64,000 nt of DNA from Thiopontia sp013349825 (GCA_963981015.1 CAXCCG010000002.1:9011-73010), one strand, 5' to 3'; shown: positions 8,953-19,359, numbered from the stretch's first letter. Made by a program: numbers and translations. Notes: generated by a model from the sequence alone, not told the origin.

Positions 8953-10391
8953 ACTTCTGTCCCCCCTACGGTTAATTCACTCACTTTTAACGTAGGTTGA
9001 CCAACCCCAACAGGGACACTTTGCCCCTCTTTACCACACACACCAATCCCCGAATCGAGCTTAAGATCATCTCCCACCATACAGATATTCGACATCACCT
9101 CCGGGCCATTGCCTATCAAGGTGACCCCCCGCAGCGGCTGTTTGATCTGCCCTTTCTCAATGAGATAGGCCTCATTGGCTGAAAAGACAAATTTACCTGA
9201 GGTGATATCAACCTGCCCTCCCCCGAAATTTACCGCAAAAATACCACGCTCAACAGAAGCAATCATCTCCTCACGGGTGTGCTCACCCGGCAACATATAG
9301 GTGTTGGTCATTCGAGGCATCGGTAAATGCGCGTAGGACTCTCTGCGACCATTACCCGTTGAGGCCCCACCCATCAATCTACCATTCACTTTATCTTGCA
9401 TGTAACCCTTCAAAATTCCATTTTCAATTAATGTAGTGCTCTGTGTAGGGGTCCCCTCATCGTCAATATTAAGCGATCCACGTCGCCCCTCCATCGCGCC
9501 ATTATCCACTACGGTACAGAGTGGGTTGGCAACCTGTTCACCGATGCGCCCAGAAAATGCCGAAGTTCCCTTACGGTTAAAGTCACCCTCTAACCCATGC
9601 CCCACAGCCTCATGCAGCAACACACCAGGCCAGCCATTTCCAAGCACTACTTCCATATTCCCTGCGGGAGCATCCTCTGCCTCCAGGTTCACCAGCGCCT
9701 GCCGAACGGCCTCTTTGGCTGCCGCCTCAGCACGCCCCGAAACAAACAGTAAAGAGAGGTCTGAGCGCCCCCCAAAGCCGTAGGAACCCGTTTCTCTACG
9801 CCCCCCCTGCTCTACGATCACAGAGACGTTGAGACGTACAAGCGGACGGACATCTGCCGCCAAGGTAGCATCACTACCCGCAACCAGTACCACATCATAG
9901 GCTGCCGTCAGACTCGCCATCACCTGTATCACCCTGGGGTCTGCTCCCCGTGCCCACTGATCCAGGTTTTGCAACAGCTCAACTTTCTTCTCTGCCGTCA
10001 CTGATTGCAAAGGGTTCTCTGCGGGGTAAAGAGAGCCTCCAGAGTCCTTCGCAGCTGCTACCCTGACCTCTCCCGCCTGCCCGCTACTGGAGATAATGCG
10101 TGCCGAACTCGCAGCCTGCATCAATGATGCTGCACTCATCTCATCTGAATAGGCAAAACCGGTCTTTTCACCCTGTACCGCTCGCACCCCCACCCCAGAA
10201 TCGATATCGTAACTTGCATCACGCACTACCCCATCTTCCAGCGACCAGTACTCATGGGTACTTTGCTGAAAATAGAGGTCAGCATAATCCATACCTCGCT
10301 CCATAATATGGTGCAACGTGTTCTGGATCTCTTGCTGTGAAATCCCTCCGGGTACGAGTAGCTGATTTGTTGCCAACTCCAAATGGTTCAT
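8949..10391 (-). CDS. tldD: Metalloprotease subunit TldD
   Basis: Catalytic subunit of the TldD/TldE protease. 480 residues. The zinc-binding HExxxH is visible in LLHEAVGHGLEGDFN near residue 260, with the following GTSAFSGRIGEQVANP and the C-terminal GGGQVDITSGKFVFSANEAYLIEKG block. pmbA follows with a four-base overlap. yhdP lies 140 bases upstream on the same strand; that gap shows no gene. Confidence 0.96.
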   Translation of the reverse strand: MNHLELATNQLLVPGGISQQEIQNTLHHIMERGMDYADLYFQQSTHEYWSLEDGVVRDASYDIDSGVGVRAVQGEKTGFAYSDEMSAASLMQAASSARIISSSGQAGEVRVAAAKDSGGSLYPAENPLQSVTAEKKVELLQNLDQWARGADPRVIQVMASLTAAYDVVLVAGSDATLAADVRPLVRLNVSVIVEQGGRRETGSYGFGGRSDLSLLFVSGRAEAAAKEAVRQALVNLEAEDAPAGNMEVVLGNGWPGVLLHEAVGHGLEGDFNRKGTSAFSGRIGEQVANPLCTVVDNGAMEGRRGSLNIDDEGTPTQSTTLIENGILKGYMQDKVNGRLMGGASTGNGRRESYAHLPMPRMTNTYMLPGEHTREEMIASVERGIFAVNFGGGQVDITSGKFVFSANEAYLIEKGQIKQPLRGVTLIGNGPEVMSNICMVGDDLKLDSGIGVCGKEGQSVPVGVGQPTLKVSELTVGGTEV

Positions 10392-10531
10392 CCTGATCTT
10401 TAACTCCTAGTATTGAGTGCTCTTCTTAGATTGTGGGCAATGGTACTCTGCAGATCCTGTTCGCGCCTCAAACATCGCACAAGAAACTGAAAATAGAGGG
10501 GTGCATAGTGGATCTTTGGAGTGCCAGAACG

Positions 10532-13500
10532 TCAAGGGTATTCTGGCTCAAATACAGGGGCACTCACTTTTCTAATCTCTTCGAGTTGTGGATCGTCCCA
10601 CTGGCCTGTCAGAGTATATCGTGTCAAGGCAATCTCATCCTCACTAAACAGTTTCTGGTAGAGCAACACCACCGATCCCACTACAGCACCTGCCGGCCCT
10701 GCCAACAGCGCCCCTGTTGCAGGTAGCGTTTCAGAGATTTTCGGGCTCACCGCAACAATCTGATCATAATCCTGTGCAACAATCCCGGTTCGACCCTCCA
10801 CTTTAATCTTGGCTGCCGGACCGTCCAGTACAAGATTACGTGTATGAGCGTTTCCATCCAACAGGCTAAAGGTGCCGTAAATGGTATCAAACGGAAACCC
10901 CTGATCGGTCAGGTCTGAAAAATCGAGCGTTAGGCGGCGCACCAACGTATGGATTCCCAACAAGCCGAAAACTCTACCAATCCCCTGATCAACATCCTTC
11001 AACTGCCCTTTCTCGACAGAGAGCTCCAGCTCCCCCTCCATTGTGCTCAAGGAGAACTCGGTCGGACGGTCAGGCCACTCTGCCTTCACATGTATCGAGC
11101 TCTTGCCCCGATCAATATCTCCCCCATAACCGAACAGTGAGAGGATTGACCCCAACTGATCCCCGTACAGGTTGATATTGAATTTGGAGATCGGTTTTCC
11201 CTCTCTCTGTAACCAACTCCCCTGTGCAGAGACATTCATCACATCCGACTTGAGCACCACATCATCAAAAAACAGGCCACTCTTCGTAGAGTGTGCCTGC
11301 AGTGCCAGGGTACCAAAATCGATACCATTAATGACCGTTTTCTGACTCGACAGATCCATTGCAGGCATTTTTGACGGATCAAACTCAACACGCTGACTCT
11401 GCACCACTACAGCACTATCTTCCTCCATTCCGGAAACCTCTTCCCCCAGCTGCAGGTGACTCAGGTCAACCACCCACTTCTCTGCCGAATCATGCGGCAC
11501 CAAGATACTTCCTTCAATCTGTTCACTACTGAGTTCCACATGGATCGATTGCTGCTCTCTACGCTCCACCTTCAACACAAGCTGATCCAGTTTTTGCCCA
11601 AACAGGCTCGCTCTATCTGCTGTCAATAATAGATGCCCGAAGCGAACACTATTCAACCCATGATTGACCGCCCCCTCCTGCCGCATCAATACCGACAGAT
11701 CATACCAGGCCCCCAAATCAATCTCCTCCAGCGCCCCAATCAATTCCAGGCCATCACGCAGCTCACCCGCCGGCAAGGTCTGCTCTCGATCTCCGAAAAA
11801 AAGACGCCCTTTCCACGGTGCTGCTGCCTTGCCTTTGTAGAGGGTGGCATGTAGATGTTCCGGCATCGAGACCTGCATACTTTCAACCTCTCCGGAACGT
11901 ACTTTCATCGACAGCGTCGCAGGCCATCGAGCCTCAGCACTTTTATTAAAGGGTTCTGGTGTATTTAATTGAACGCCCTGCAACTCAGAATAGAGATGAA
12001 TATCGATATCTTCCCTCTGAATTTTGAGGCGCCCACTCCACTCTGTTTTACTTTCTGATTGAAACAGCGGGGCCTTCATCTCTGCCAGACCGAACCAATG
12101 CTCTAAAGCAGCCCCCTGAAGCGCCCCCTCCAAACCAATCACCACCTCCGGTTGCTGTTCAGTTTCTGAGGTAAATGCGGTAATCAGGACAGGCCCACCC
12201 AACATGACCCCTTGAACACCCTCTATCATCACTCCATCATGGTTAAACTCAACATTCCCTTTCAGCTGATCAATCTGAAGATCCAGTGCAGCAACATTCA
12301 GTTGATTATCATGCAACTCAACTCGTCCATCGACCTGCAGCGGACTCTCATCAACAGGGATCACAACATCCAACTCCAGCAGAGCATAGCCGGACATGGT
12401 CACCACAGAGTTCAGCTGTCTTGCCTGGGCGCTTAGGGGGGTATTTTCGAGTGTGCGAAGCAGTTTGGGACTCTCACTGACCAACTGTCCATGCACCTCA
12501 AACGGCCCATCTACAATCTTGTCACTATGGATAGAGATATTGTGGATCGGATGGCCATCCAGCTTTCCCTCCTTCAATTTTGCGCGCATCGCTCCATTGT
12601 TAAAGTGAATTTCTGCCTGACTATGGGTCACCGTTGGCCACTCATCGGCATACTTCAGATAGAGATCCTGTACTTGTAAATCTGCCTGAAACAGCCCTTC
12701 ACCCTGCTCAAACGGGAACTGATTCAGCGCTCCTTTGAGCTTAATTTTTCCATCAATCAATTTACCGGAGAGTAGTGATTCATTTAGCCAGCCAACTAAT
12801 TCCGGCCTCAACTGGCGTTCAGGTAATTGCTGAATGAGATCGGCAATACGCTGTACCTGAATATGGGCATTAACATCCAGAAAGGGGGACTGCCCCCCCC
12901 CTGGTAGCAGCAACTGCCCTCCTCCCTGCAAGCGCAGCGCACCAATCTCACCTTCAATACCACGAAAGGAGAGCAACAGTGCTCTTGAGCGTCTTCTCCA
13001 ACTGACCAACCCTTGCTCTAGCGTCAACTGTTGAGGATCTGGATAATAGTGCTGAAGCGAGGCAAATATGGGCTGATTAGCCGGCATAAAGAACCCCTCC
13101 TGTTCATTGAGATGGAGTTTTCCATTGACCCCCGCCACACCCAGCCCCGCCGCCTGCTTCACCCCTTGCACAGAGATATTACTCAACACCATTTTGGATT
13201 CAATCTGATTAAAGAGACTCTCTTTATTCGGGTAGGAGCGAAACTTCACATCATGCAAATCACCGGAAACCAGCGCCCCACTCTCGCCGTGCATGACCGT
13301 AGCATAGAGTCCTGAGAGCGCGGGGGAAGGGACCAGACGGATACGGTCAACTGCCCCCAATATCAGCTCCTGACCCGTTTTGTCCTGCAGATATTTGACC
13401 AATGCCGAGGTTGGATGGCTCTGCTTATCCGACTCTCCACCCCATGCCAGTTTCTCCATTTGCAAGCGCCACGCAACCTCTCCCTCTCTCTTCCAGTGGA

Positions 13501-14407
13501 ACTCCCCTACTTTCAAACCCGGTTCATCCTTGAACGCCTCGTCCCGCCGCAGAGAAGCCCGTCCCTTTTCCAACTTCCCGGAGAGCCACTCCCCCCAAAA
13601 TTCAATATGGCCCGTCCCCTGGGCCAGACCTTTCATCTGGTTGGCTTCGCCACCAATCAGGGTAACCAAATGGGTCGAAGGGGCTTCAAGATACATCAGC
13701 CCATCCCAACCATTTTCACTCAGCAGATCACCAAACCACTCCAGCTTGAGTGTAACGGGTGAAGGGTTCTCTCCATCCAGCACCAAGGTTCCCGTTGCCT
13801 GATGGCGATAACCTGAGTTGATCCAATCGAAATGAATATCTGCTAATTTCCACTGTAATCCGCTTTCACTTCCCTCTCTCTGTTCTTGTAACAACTGCAG
13901 TGTTGCATTCTCAACAACCACACTTGGTTGCCTCAATAACCAGGAGAGGAGAACAGGCATATTACCCTCCTCTGCTGTATTGATTTGTGCCATCGCAAGA
14001 ATGGATTGAAATTGATGCTCGAATGCTATCGAAGGGTTACGCAGCAGAATGCCGGTAGATATCAGCTCTCCTGCACTGAGTGAGTGCAGCAGGTCAATCT
14101 TCAAGCTTCCACCAGCCAGCGTAACCTGAGCACTACCTCCCCCCTCTTTCTGCAGGCTGACACCAACCACTTCAATCTGTAAAAACCGACCATCCAGCTG
14201 TGCAGTGACCCCCTCAAACTCAATCGGCACACCCGTTTCTGCCTGCAGCCAATCTCTGATCTCTTGCTTATAAAAAGGCAGTGCCGGAAGAGAGAGGCGT
14301 AGCAGTATCACCAACACAGCCACAACCACTAACCCTGTTGAACACAGTATCCAGAACGTACCCCAAAGTGAACGTAAAAATTGCTGGCTAGACGGGTACA
14401 ACATCAA
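10532..14407 (-). CDS. yhdP: YhdP family AsmA-like phospholipid transport protein
   Basis: Very large envelope protein, 1291 residues, with one N-terminal membrane segment (about residues 15-38) and a long periplasmic part. In E. coli YhdP, with TamB and YdbH, bridges inner and outer membranes and moves phospholipids. The C-terminal AsmA-like part (GDIDRGKSSIHVKAEWP, IGRVFGLLGIHTLVRRLTLDF, GRTGIVAQDYDQIVAVSPK) is diagnostic. Its start overlaps the end of rng by about 20 bases. The rng-yhdP-tldD order is conserved in gammaproteobacteria. Confidence 0.92.
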   Translation of the reverse strand: MMLYPSSQQFLRSLWGTFWILCSTGLVVVAVLVILLRLSLPALPFYKQEIRDWLQAETGVPIEFEGVTAQLDGRFLQIEVVGVSLQKEGGGSAQVTLAGGSLKIDLLHSLSAGELISTGILLRNPSIAFEHQFQSILAMAQINTAEEGNMPVLLSWLLRQPSVVVENATLQLLQEQREGSESGLQWKLADIHFDWINSGYRHQATGTLVLDGENPSPVTLKLEWFGDLLSENGWDGLMYLEAPSTHLVTLIGGEANQMKGLAQGTGHIEFWGEWLSGKLEKGRASLRRDEAFKDEPGLKVGEFHWKREGEVAWRLQMEKLAWGGESDKQSHPTSALVKYLQDKTGQELILGAVDRIRLVPSPALSGLYATVMHGESGALVSGDLHDVKFRSYPNKESLFNQIESKMVLSNISVQGVKQAAGLGVAGVNGKLHLNEQEGFFMPANQPIFASLQHYYPDPQQLTLEQGLVSWRRRSRALLLSFRGIEGEIGALRLQGGGQLLLPGGGQSPFLDVNAHIQVQRIADLIQQLPERQLRPELVGWLNESLLSGKLIDGKIKLKGALNQFPFEQGEGLFQADLQVQDLYLKYADEWPTVTHSQAEIHFNNGAMRAKLKEGKLDGHPIHNISIHSDKIVDGPFEVHGQLVSESPKLLRTLENTPLSAQARQLNSVVTMSGYALLELDVVIPVDESPLQVDGRVELHDNQLNVAALDLQIDQLKGNVEFNHDGVMIEGVQGVMLGGPVLITAFTSETEQQPEVVIGLEGALQGAALEHWFGLAEMKAPLFQSESKTEWSGRLKIQREDIDIHLYSELQGVQLNTPEPFNKSAEARWPATLSMKVRSGEVESMQVSMPEHLHATLYKGKAAAPWKGRLFFGDREQTLPAGELRDGLELIGALEEIDLGAWYDLSVLMRQEGAVNHGLNSVRFGHLLLTADRASLFGQKLDQLVLKVERREQQSIHVELSSEQIEGSILVPHDSAEKWVVDLSHLQLGEEVSGMEEDSAVVVQSQRVEFDPSKMPAMDLSSQKTVINGIDFGTLALQAHSTKSGLFFDDVVLKSDVMNVSAQGSWLQREGKPISKFNINLYGDQLGSILSLFGYGGDIDRGKSSIHVKAEWPDRPTEFSLSTMEGELELSVEKGQLKDVDQGIGRVFGLLGIHTLVRRLTLDFSDLTDQGFPFDTIYGTFSLLDGNAHTRNLVLDGPAAKIKVEGRTGIVAQDYDQIVAVSPKISETLPATGALLAGPAGAVVGSVVLLYQKLFSEDEIALTRYTLTGQWDDPQLEEIRKVSAPVFEPEYP

Positions 14408-15860
14408 ATTGTTCTGTCGTGTAGAAGGTCTCTACCTGCAGCCGGACTGGTTTACCGATGAACTCTTCCAGCTCAGCAAGACTGCTCGACTCCTCATCCA
14501 GTAATAGATCAGTAATCTCCTGCGCTGCCAGAACCAGAATTTCTCTGGCATCTTCAAACTGTCGAGATTCGCGAATAATTTCACGGAAGACCTCATAACA
14601 GACAGTCTCCGGGGTTTTCAGGTAACCACGCCCTTCACAGGTTGGACAGGTCTGACACAGTACATGCTCCAGGCTTTCACGGGTTCTTTTACGGGTCATT
14701 TCCACCAACCCCAGCGAAGAGACTACGCTGATATGGGTCCGCGCATGATCTTGATCCAGACACTTCTGTAGCAAACGCATTACCTGCTGACGGTGCTGCT
14801 CATCTTCCATATCAATCAAGTCAAGAATAATGATCCCGCCCAGGTTTCGCAGCCGTAACTGACGTGCAATCGCCTGCGTTGCCTCCAAATTGGTCTTGAA
14901 GATGGTCTCTTCCAGGTTATGGTGCCCCACAAAAGAGCCGGTATTGACATCAATGGTGGTCATCGCCTCGGTCTGGTCGATAATCAGATAGCCCCCTGAT
15001 TTCAGCGGCACCTTTCGCTGCAGTGCTTTCTGTATCTCATCCTCCACAGAATAGAGGTCAAAGATCGGGCACTCTCCCGGATAATACTCCACCCGAGAGG
15101 CTAGCTCCGGATTGAAACGGGCGGCAAAATCACGACACTTCTCCCAGCTACGTTTCGAGTCAATTCTAAGCCGCTCCACACTATCCTTGAGCTGATCTCG
15201 AATGATGCGCAGCTCCAGCGGTAGGTCACTGTGGACCAGTGAACGTGATTTAAGCTGTTTACCACTCTCCTGAATCGATGCCCAGATCTTATAGAGCAAT
15301 TTTGCTTCATGCAGCAGATCCTCTTGCGGAATTCCCTCCCCGGCCGTGCGCACAATAAAACCACCATACCCCCCACCGGCAACTGCAGTCTGGATCATTG
15401 TCCTCAAACGTTCACGTTCCTCCTCCTCTTCAATACGCTGCGATACCCCCATACATTGCACCATCGGCATAAACACCAGATAGCGCGAGGGGATTGAGAC
15501 CTGCATAGTCAACCTCGCTCCTTTGGTTCCCAATGGATCTTTCACCACCTGTACCAACAGCTCTTGCCCATCAGAGACCAGGTCGGTGATCTGCAGAGTC
15601 TCCTGTTCACACTCAATCTCCTCTTTCACATGCTGCGGGATAATATCCGAAACATGGAGAAAAGCAGCCCGCTCTAGACCGATATCGACGAACGCAGCCT
15701 GCATTCCAGGTAACACACGACTCACCTTTCCGTTATAGATATTGCCCACAATACCAAGGTGATTATTTCGCTCGATATAGATCTCCTGCAACACCCCATT
15801 CTCCACCAATGCAGAACGGGTCTCTCGCGGAGTCACGTTAATCAGAATCTCTGTACTCAA
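14388..15860 (-). CDS. rng: Ribonuclease G
   Basis: Endoribonuclease of the RNase E/G family, involved in 16S rRNA 5' maturation and mRNA decay. 490 residues, RNase G length and without the long RNase E C-terminal scaffold. An S1 domain lies near residues 35-120 (GNIYNGKVSRVLPGMQAAFVDIG), the metal-binding aspartates in MTTIDVNTGSF and IILDLIDME, and the zinc-link cysteines in CQTCPTCEGRG. Its start overlaps the maf stop by four bases, so maf-rng-yhdP look co-transcribed. Confidence 0.96.
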   Translation of the reverse strand: MSTEILINVTPRETRSALVENGVLQEIYIERNNHLGIVGNIYNGKVSRVLPGMQAAFVDIGLERAAFLHVSDIIPQHVKEEIECEQETLQITDLVSDGQELLVQVVKDPLGTKGARLTMQVSIPSRYLVFMPMVQCMGVSQRIEEEEERERLRTMIQTAVAGGGYGGFIVRTAGEGIPQEDLLHEAKLLYKIWASIQESGKQLKSRSLVHSDLPLELRIIRDQLKDSVERLRIDSKRSWEKCRDFAARFNPELASRVEYYPGECPIFDLYSVEDEIQKALQRKVPLKSGGYLIIDQTEAMTTIDVNTGSFVGHHNLEETIFKTNLEATQAIARQLRLRNLGGIIILDLIDMEDEQHRQQVMRLLQKCLDQDHARTHISVVSSLGLVEMTRKRTRESLEHVLCQTCPTCEGRGYLKTPETVCYEVFREIIRESRQFEDAREILVLAAQEITDLLLDEESSSLAELEEFIGKPVRLQVETFYTTEQFDVVPV

Positions 15861-16441
15861 AGTAGCTGCACTCCCGCATGCTGTAGTAGCTGTGACGTTT
15901 CATAGAGCGGCAACCCCATTACCCCAGAGTAACTGCCTTGAAGCTGCTGGACAAAGATAGCACCCTGTCCCTGAATTGCATATCCACCCGCCTTGTCCTG
16001 TGGCTCCCCACTCGCCCAGTATGCACGCTGTTCTGACGTGGTAATTTCACGAAAGGTGACCTGACTGACACTTAATGCGGTCTGTAGCCCTGTATCAGAG
16101 ATCAGCGCAATCGCACTCATCACCTCATGCATACCACCACTCAGCAACTCCAGCATTGCCATCCCCTCTGTCTCTGAAGCGGGCTTTTGTAATATATTCT
16201 GTTGATGGACCACAATGGTATCTGCCCCCAATACAGGATAACGGTTGAGCTGTTCCTGCTCTTTCCAAATAGTACTTGCCTTCTCTTCAGCCAGCCGTAA
16301 TACAGCCTGTTGTGGCGACTCATCCGCAATTGTTTCATCAATATCAGCCACCGCTATGCGGTAGCGAACACCAATCTGAGTCAATAGCTCTGAACGCCTT
16401 GGAGAGGCTGAGGCGAGAATAATGTGTGGCTGCAAATCCAT
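15857..16441 (-). CDS. maf: Maf family nucleoside triphosphate pyrophosphatase
   Basis: House-cleaning enzyme that hydrolyses dTTP/UTP or modified nucleotides. 194 residues. The N-terminal ILASASPRRSELL phosphate-binding signature, the ADIDET motif and the GADTIVV catalytic block are all present. Placement directly before rng matches the YhdE (dTTPase) branch of the family. It overlaps rng by four bases. Which nucleotide is preferred cannot be read from sequence alone. Confidence 0.93.
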   Translation of the reverse strand: MDLQPHIILASASPRRSELLTQIGVRYRIAVADIDETIADESPQQAVLRLAEEKASTIWKEQEQLNRYPVLGADTIVVHQQNILQKPASETEGMAMLELLSGGMHEVMSAIALISDTGLQTALSVSQVTFREITTSEQRAYWASGEPQDKAGGYAIQGQGAIFVQQLQGSYSGVMGLPLYETSQLLQHAGVQLL

Positions 16442-16489
16442 CGGCTGATTTTACCTCAATACCGCCTCCTGCTCGGATACAATCTGGGG

Positions 16490-16963
16490 TTAATCGCTAC
16501 GGTGGTAGGGGTGATGATTAACCACACTCCAAGCACGGTAAAGCTGCTCTGAGAGCACCACCCGAACCAGCGGATGGGGAAATGTGAGCGCCGATAGAGA
16601 CCAGCGCTGGTCTGCCCGCTGCAGACACTTCGCTGAAAGCCCATCAGCCCCACCCACCAAGAGCGAGACACCACCACCGGTATGCATCCACCTCTCCAGT
16701 TGAGTCGCCAGTTTTTCTGTTGTCCAGGTTGCACCTTGTACATCCAGTGCAACCACTTGATCACCTTTGGGGATTGCCGCCAACATCCGTTTTCCCTCTT
16801 GTTCGACCCAGCGCTGTGGAGAGCCGCTACGCCCCCGTTTCTCAGCCTCAATCTCAACCAACGCCAAAGAACACTCGCGGGGCATTCTACGGGCATACTC
16901 GGCATACCCTTGCTCAACCCAAGCGGGCATCTTGCGTCCTACGGCAATTAAGGTGATTTTCAT
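16490..16963 (-). CDS. rlmH: 23S rRNA pseudouridine-1915 N3-methyltransferase
   Basis: SPOUT-class methyltransferase modifying helix 69 of 23S rRNA in assembled ribosomes. 157 residues, the standard length. The knot-forming SLLVGGADGLS and the C-terminal LSEQLYRAWSVVNHHPYHRSD tail, which contributes to the active site, are typical. It follows rsfS and precedes maf, the usual rsfS-rlmH order. Confidence 0.96.
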   Translation of the reverse strand: MKITLIAVGRKMPAWVEQGYAEYARRMPRECSLALVEIEAEKRGRSGSPQRWVEQEGKRMLAAIPKGDQVVALDVQGATWTTEKLATQLERWMHTGGGVSLLVGGADGLSAKCLQRADQRWSLSALTFPHPLVRVVLSEQLYRAWSVVNHHPYHRSD

Positions 16964-16982
16964 TCAGGAGTTGCTGAAAAGT

Positions 16983-17021
16983 GCGCGAAAATTTGTGTAG
17001 CGGTACGCTACTCTTCGCGCT
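16983..17021. repeat. Hairpin spanning the end of rsfS
   Basis: Outer arms GCGCGAA / TTCGCGC and inner arms GTAGCG / CGCTAC fold around a GTA loop, overlapping the rsfS stop at 17008. No T-run follows on the minus strand, so it is more likely an mRNA processing or stability structure than a terminator. Confidence 0.4.
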
Positions 17022-17346
17022 TGAAGTCCGTCCAGAATTTTTCCAGATTGTAGTAGTCACGGGTCTCCGGCAACATCACATGAACCACCACCTCTCCCAG
17101 ATCAACCAATACCCACTCTCCAGAATCTTCACCTTCTCGCCCCAAAGGCTGGTAATCCGCTCTCTTCGCCTCCATCGCAACATTCTCGGCTAAAGATCGT
17201 ACATGACGATTGGAGGTTCCACTGGCAATCACCAGTTTGCTGGTAACATCCGTCATCTCGGATACATCAACCACAGTAATCTCATTTCCCTTCAACGCCT
17301 CGAGGGCATCGACCGCCAACTGTTCCAACTGATCTACACTTAACAT
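17008..17346 (-). CDS. rsfS: Ribosome silencing factor RsfS
   Basis: Binds ribosomal protein L14 and blocks subunit joining in starved or stationary cells. 112 residues of the Iojap/RsfS family, with the conserved GNEITVVDVSEMTDVTS, VIASGTSNRHV and GEEWVLVDLG-like (SGEWVLVDLGEVVVHVM) blocks. It lies nine bases downstream of nadD and is followed by rlmH, a conserved order. Confidence 0.95.
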   Translation of the reverse strand: MLSVDQLEQLAVDALEALKGNEITVVDVSEMTDVTSKLVIASGTSNRHVRSLAENVAMEAKRADYQPLGREGEDSGEWVLVDLGEVVVHVMLPETRDYYNLEKFWTDFKREE

Positions 17347-17355
17347 GTGTTTACT

Positions 17356-18006
17356 CTACTCTTCTAATGGGTATTGATTAATAACAGATGCGCGAATTGT
17401 ATCAGGCAATAGAAAGCGTGGGTCCTCACCTTGTGCAACCATTTCCCGAATCACCGTTGCAGAGATCTCCAACTGCGTCACCGGCAGTAGCAAAATTCTC
17501 CCCCCTTGCTGCTGCGGTAGCTGGTAGAGATCCGTTACCTGATTACTTTCTCGTGCAGCCAACAACTCTGCAACACGCCCCTGTTGCGGCCTCTCAAAAC
17601 CGGGACGGTGAGTGACTACAATATGGGCAAGACTCAGCAGTTCATCCCAGCGGTGCCAACTCTCAACCTGCAGAAAGGCATCCATCCCCAAAATCAGACA
17701 GAGTGGGCGCTGTGAAAATGATGTAACCAGTGACTCTAGTGTCACCACCATCCAGGAGGGAGTGTCACGCTCCACCTCGCGCAGATCAACCACAAACTGC
17801 GGCACCTCTGCAGCCACCTGCTGCAGCCACTCTACACGCTGCTCCAAAGAGGCCAACGGTTGTGATCGATGTACTGGAATCTTACTGGGGATCAGCCGCA
17901 CATGATCCATCCCCAACTGTTCACACACCTCCAGTGCAGGACGCAGATGTCCGAAGTGGACCGGATCAAAGGTGCCGCCCAGAATTCCAATGGGTCGCAT
18001 CGCCAC
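17356..18006 (-). CDS. nadD: Nicotinate-nucleotide adenylyltransferase
   Basis: Makes deamido-NAD from nicotinate mononucleotide and ATP. 216 residues. The nucleotidyltransferase motif GILGGTFDPVHFGHL is at the N-terminus and the ISATVIREMV (ISSTxxR-like) motif near residue 190. The downstream gene rsfS follows after nine bases; proA lies 99 bases upstream with a repeat fragment between. Confidence 0.96.
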   Translation of the reverse strand: MAMRPIGILGGTFDPVHFGHLRPALEVCEQLGMDHVRLIPSKIPVHRSQPLASLEQRVEWLQQVAAEVPQFVVDLREVERDTPSWMVVTLESLVTSFSQRPLCLILGMDAFLQVESWHRWDELLSLAHIVVTHRPGFERPQQGRVAELLAARESNQVTDLYQLPQQQGGRILLLPVTQLEISATVIREMVAQGEDPRFLLPDTIRASVINQYPLEE

Positions 18007-18086
18007 TCAGCACCCTATGGCATGAGAATAGACGAAATAACCATTCGACAAAATTTGTCTCAAATCAGCTTTCCCTCGCTACGACT

Positions 18087-18105
18087 TCTATTCCCGGACA
18101 AGCTC
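18087..18105. repeat. Dispersed GAGCTTGTCC repeat, copy 1
   Basis: Minus strand GAGCTTGTCCGGGAATAGA directly after the proA stop. The plus strand at 44790-44808 carries the same 19-mer with one mismatch, and the end of the histidine kinase gene near 24213 carries its first part. Confidence 0.45.
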
Positions 18106-19359
18106 CTAACGGATATGACCATCTCCCAGTACGATGAATTTCTGCGAGGTGAGTCCCTCCAGCCCTACAGGACCACGTACATGAATCTTGTCGGTACTGA
18201 TACCTATCTCCGCGCCCAGCCCATACTCAAAACCATCGGCAAAGCGGGTGGAGGCATTGACCATTACAGAGCTGGAGTCTACTTCCGCCATAAAGCGTCG
18301 CGCACGTGCATAACTCTCGGTGACGATTGATTCTGTGTGACCTGAACTGTGCTGGTGGATATGGTCCATCGCAGCGTCGATATCTGTCACCACACGAATG
18401 GAGAGTACCGGAGCCAGATACTCTTCATCCCAGTCTGCCTCGGTTGCTACAACCACGTCCGCAAGGATCTTTTGTGTCTGTTCACAGCCACGTAGCTCTA
18501 CCCCCTCACTTTGGTACTGCGCTGCCAGTGGAGGCAGCACCTCTGCAGCAATACCCTCTGCTACCAACAGTGTCTCCATCGCATTGCAGACCCCGTAACG
18601 GTGGGTTTTTGCATTAAAGGCGATATCAATCGCCTTCTGCTGATTCGCCTGATCATCAATATAGACATGACAGATCCCGTTCAGGTGTTTAATCACCGGA
18701 ATACGGGCACTCTCGGAAATACGTTCAATCAACCCCTTACCACCGCGCGGGATAATCACGTCAACATAGCGACTCATGGTAATCAACTCACCGACGGCTT
18801 CACGATCTGCCGTCTCCACCACCTGCACCGCATCAGAGGGAAGCCCCGCCTCTGTCAACCCCTGATGGATCAGTTTGGCAATCGCCTGATTGGAGTTGAA
18901 TGCCTCGGAACCACCACGAAGGATTGCCGCGTTACCCGATTTGAGACAGAGTGCTGCCGCATCTGCAGTCACATTGGGGCGCGATTCGTAGATGATACCG
19001 ATGACCCCGAGAGGAACCCGCATTTTACCGACCTGAATACCGGAAGGACGATAGTTGAGACCAGAGATCTCACCCACAGGGTCCGGCAGCGTCGCAATCT
19101 GACGCAACCCTTCAGCCATGCCACTGACCCGCTCCTCATTTAACGCCAGACGATCTAGCAGTGCAGCATCGAGTCCATTTGCTTTACCGGCATCCAGATC
19201 TTTCTGGTTCTCTGCCAACAGCGCACTCATTGACTGCTCCAACAGAGCTGCGGTGATCTCCAGTGCACGATTTTTATCTGTAGTCTCTGCACGAGCCATT
19301 GCACGACTCGCACTGCGGGCCTGCTCACCCACCTGTTGCATATACTGTTTGATGTCCAT
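18106..19359 (-). CDS. proA: Gamma-glutamyl phosphate reductase
   Basis: Second step of proline synthesis, reducing gamma-glutamyl phosphate with NADPH to glutamate semialdehyde. 417 residues, aldehyde dehydrogenase-like fold. The catalytic cysteine is in KHLNGICHVYID near residue 245, with VIYESRPNVTADAAALCLKSGNA upstream. The partner kinase proB is not in this window. The gene ends in a dispersed repeat whose first bases include the stop codon. Confidence 0.97.
   Translation of the reverse strand: MDIKQYMQQVGEQARSASRAMARAETTDKNRALEITAALLEQSMSALLAENQKDLDAGKANGLDAALLDRLALNEERVSGMAEGLRQIATLPDPVGEISGLNYRPSGIQVGKMRVPLGVIGIIYESRPNVTADAAALCLKSGNAAILRGGSEAFNSNQAIAKLIHQGLTEAGLPSDAVQVVETADREAVGELITMSRYVDVIIPRGGKGLIERISESARIPVIKHLNGICHVYIDDQANQQKAIDIAFNAKTHRYGVCNAMETLLVAEGIAAEVLPPLAAQYQSEGVELRGCEQTQKILADVVVATEADWDEEYLAPVLSIRVVTDIDAAMDHIHQHSSGHTESIVTESYARARRFMAEVDSSSVMVNASTRFADGFEYGLGAEIGISTDKIHVRGPVGLEGLTSQKFIVLGDGHIR

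Noticed and set aside
11633..13802. Multiple plus-strand ORFs inside yhdP
   Set aside because: All are antisense to a clear 1291-residue gene and look like low-complexity shadow translations.
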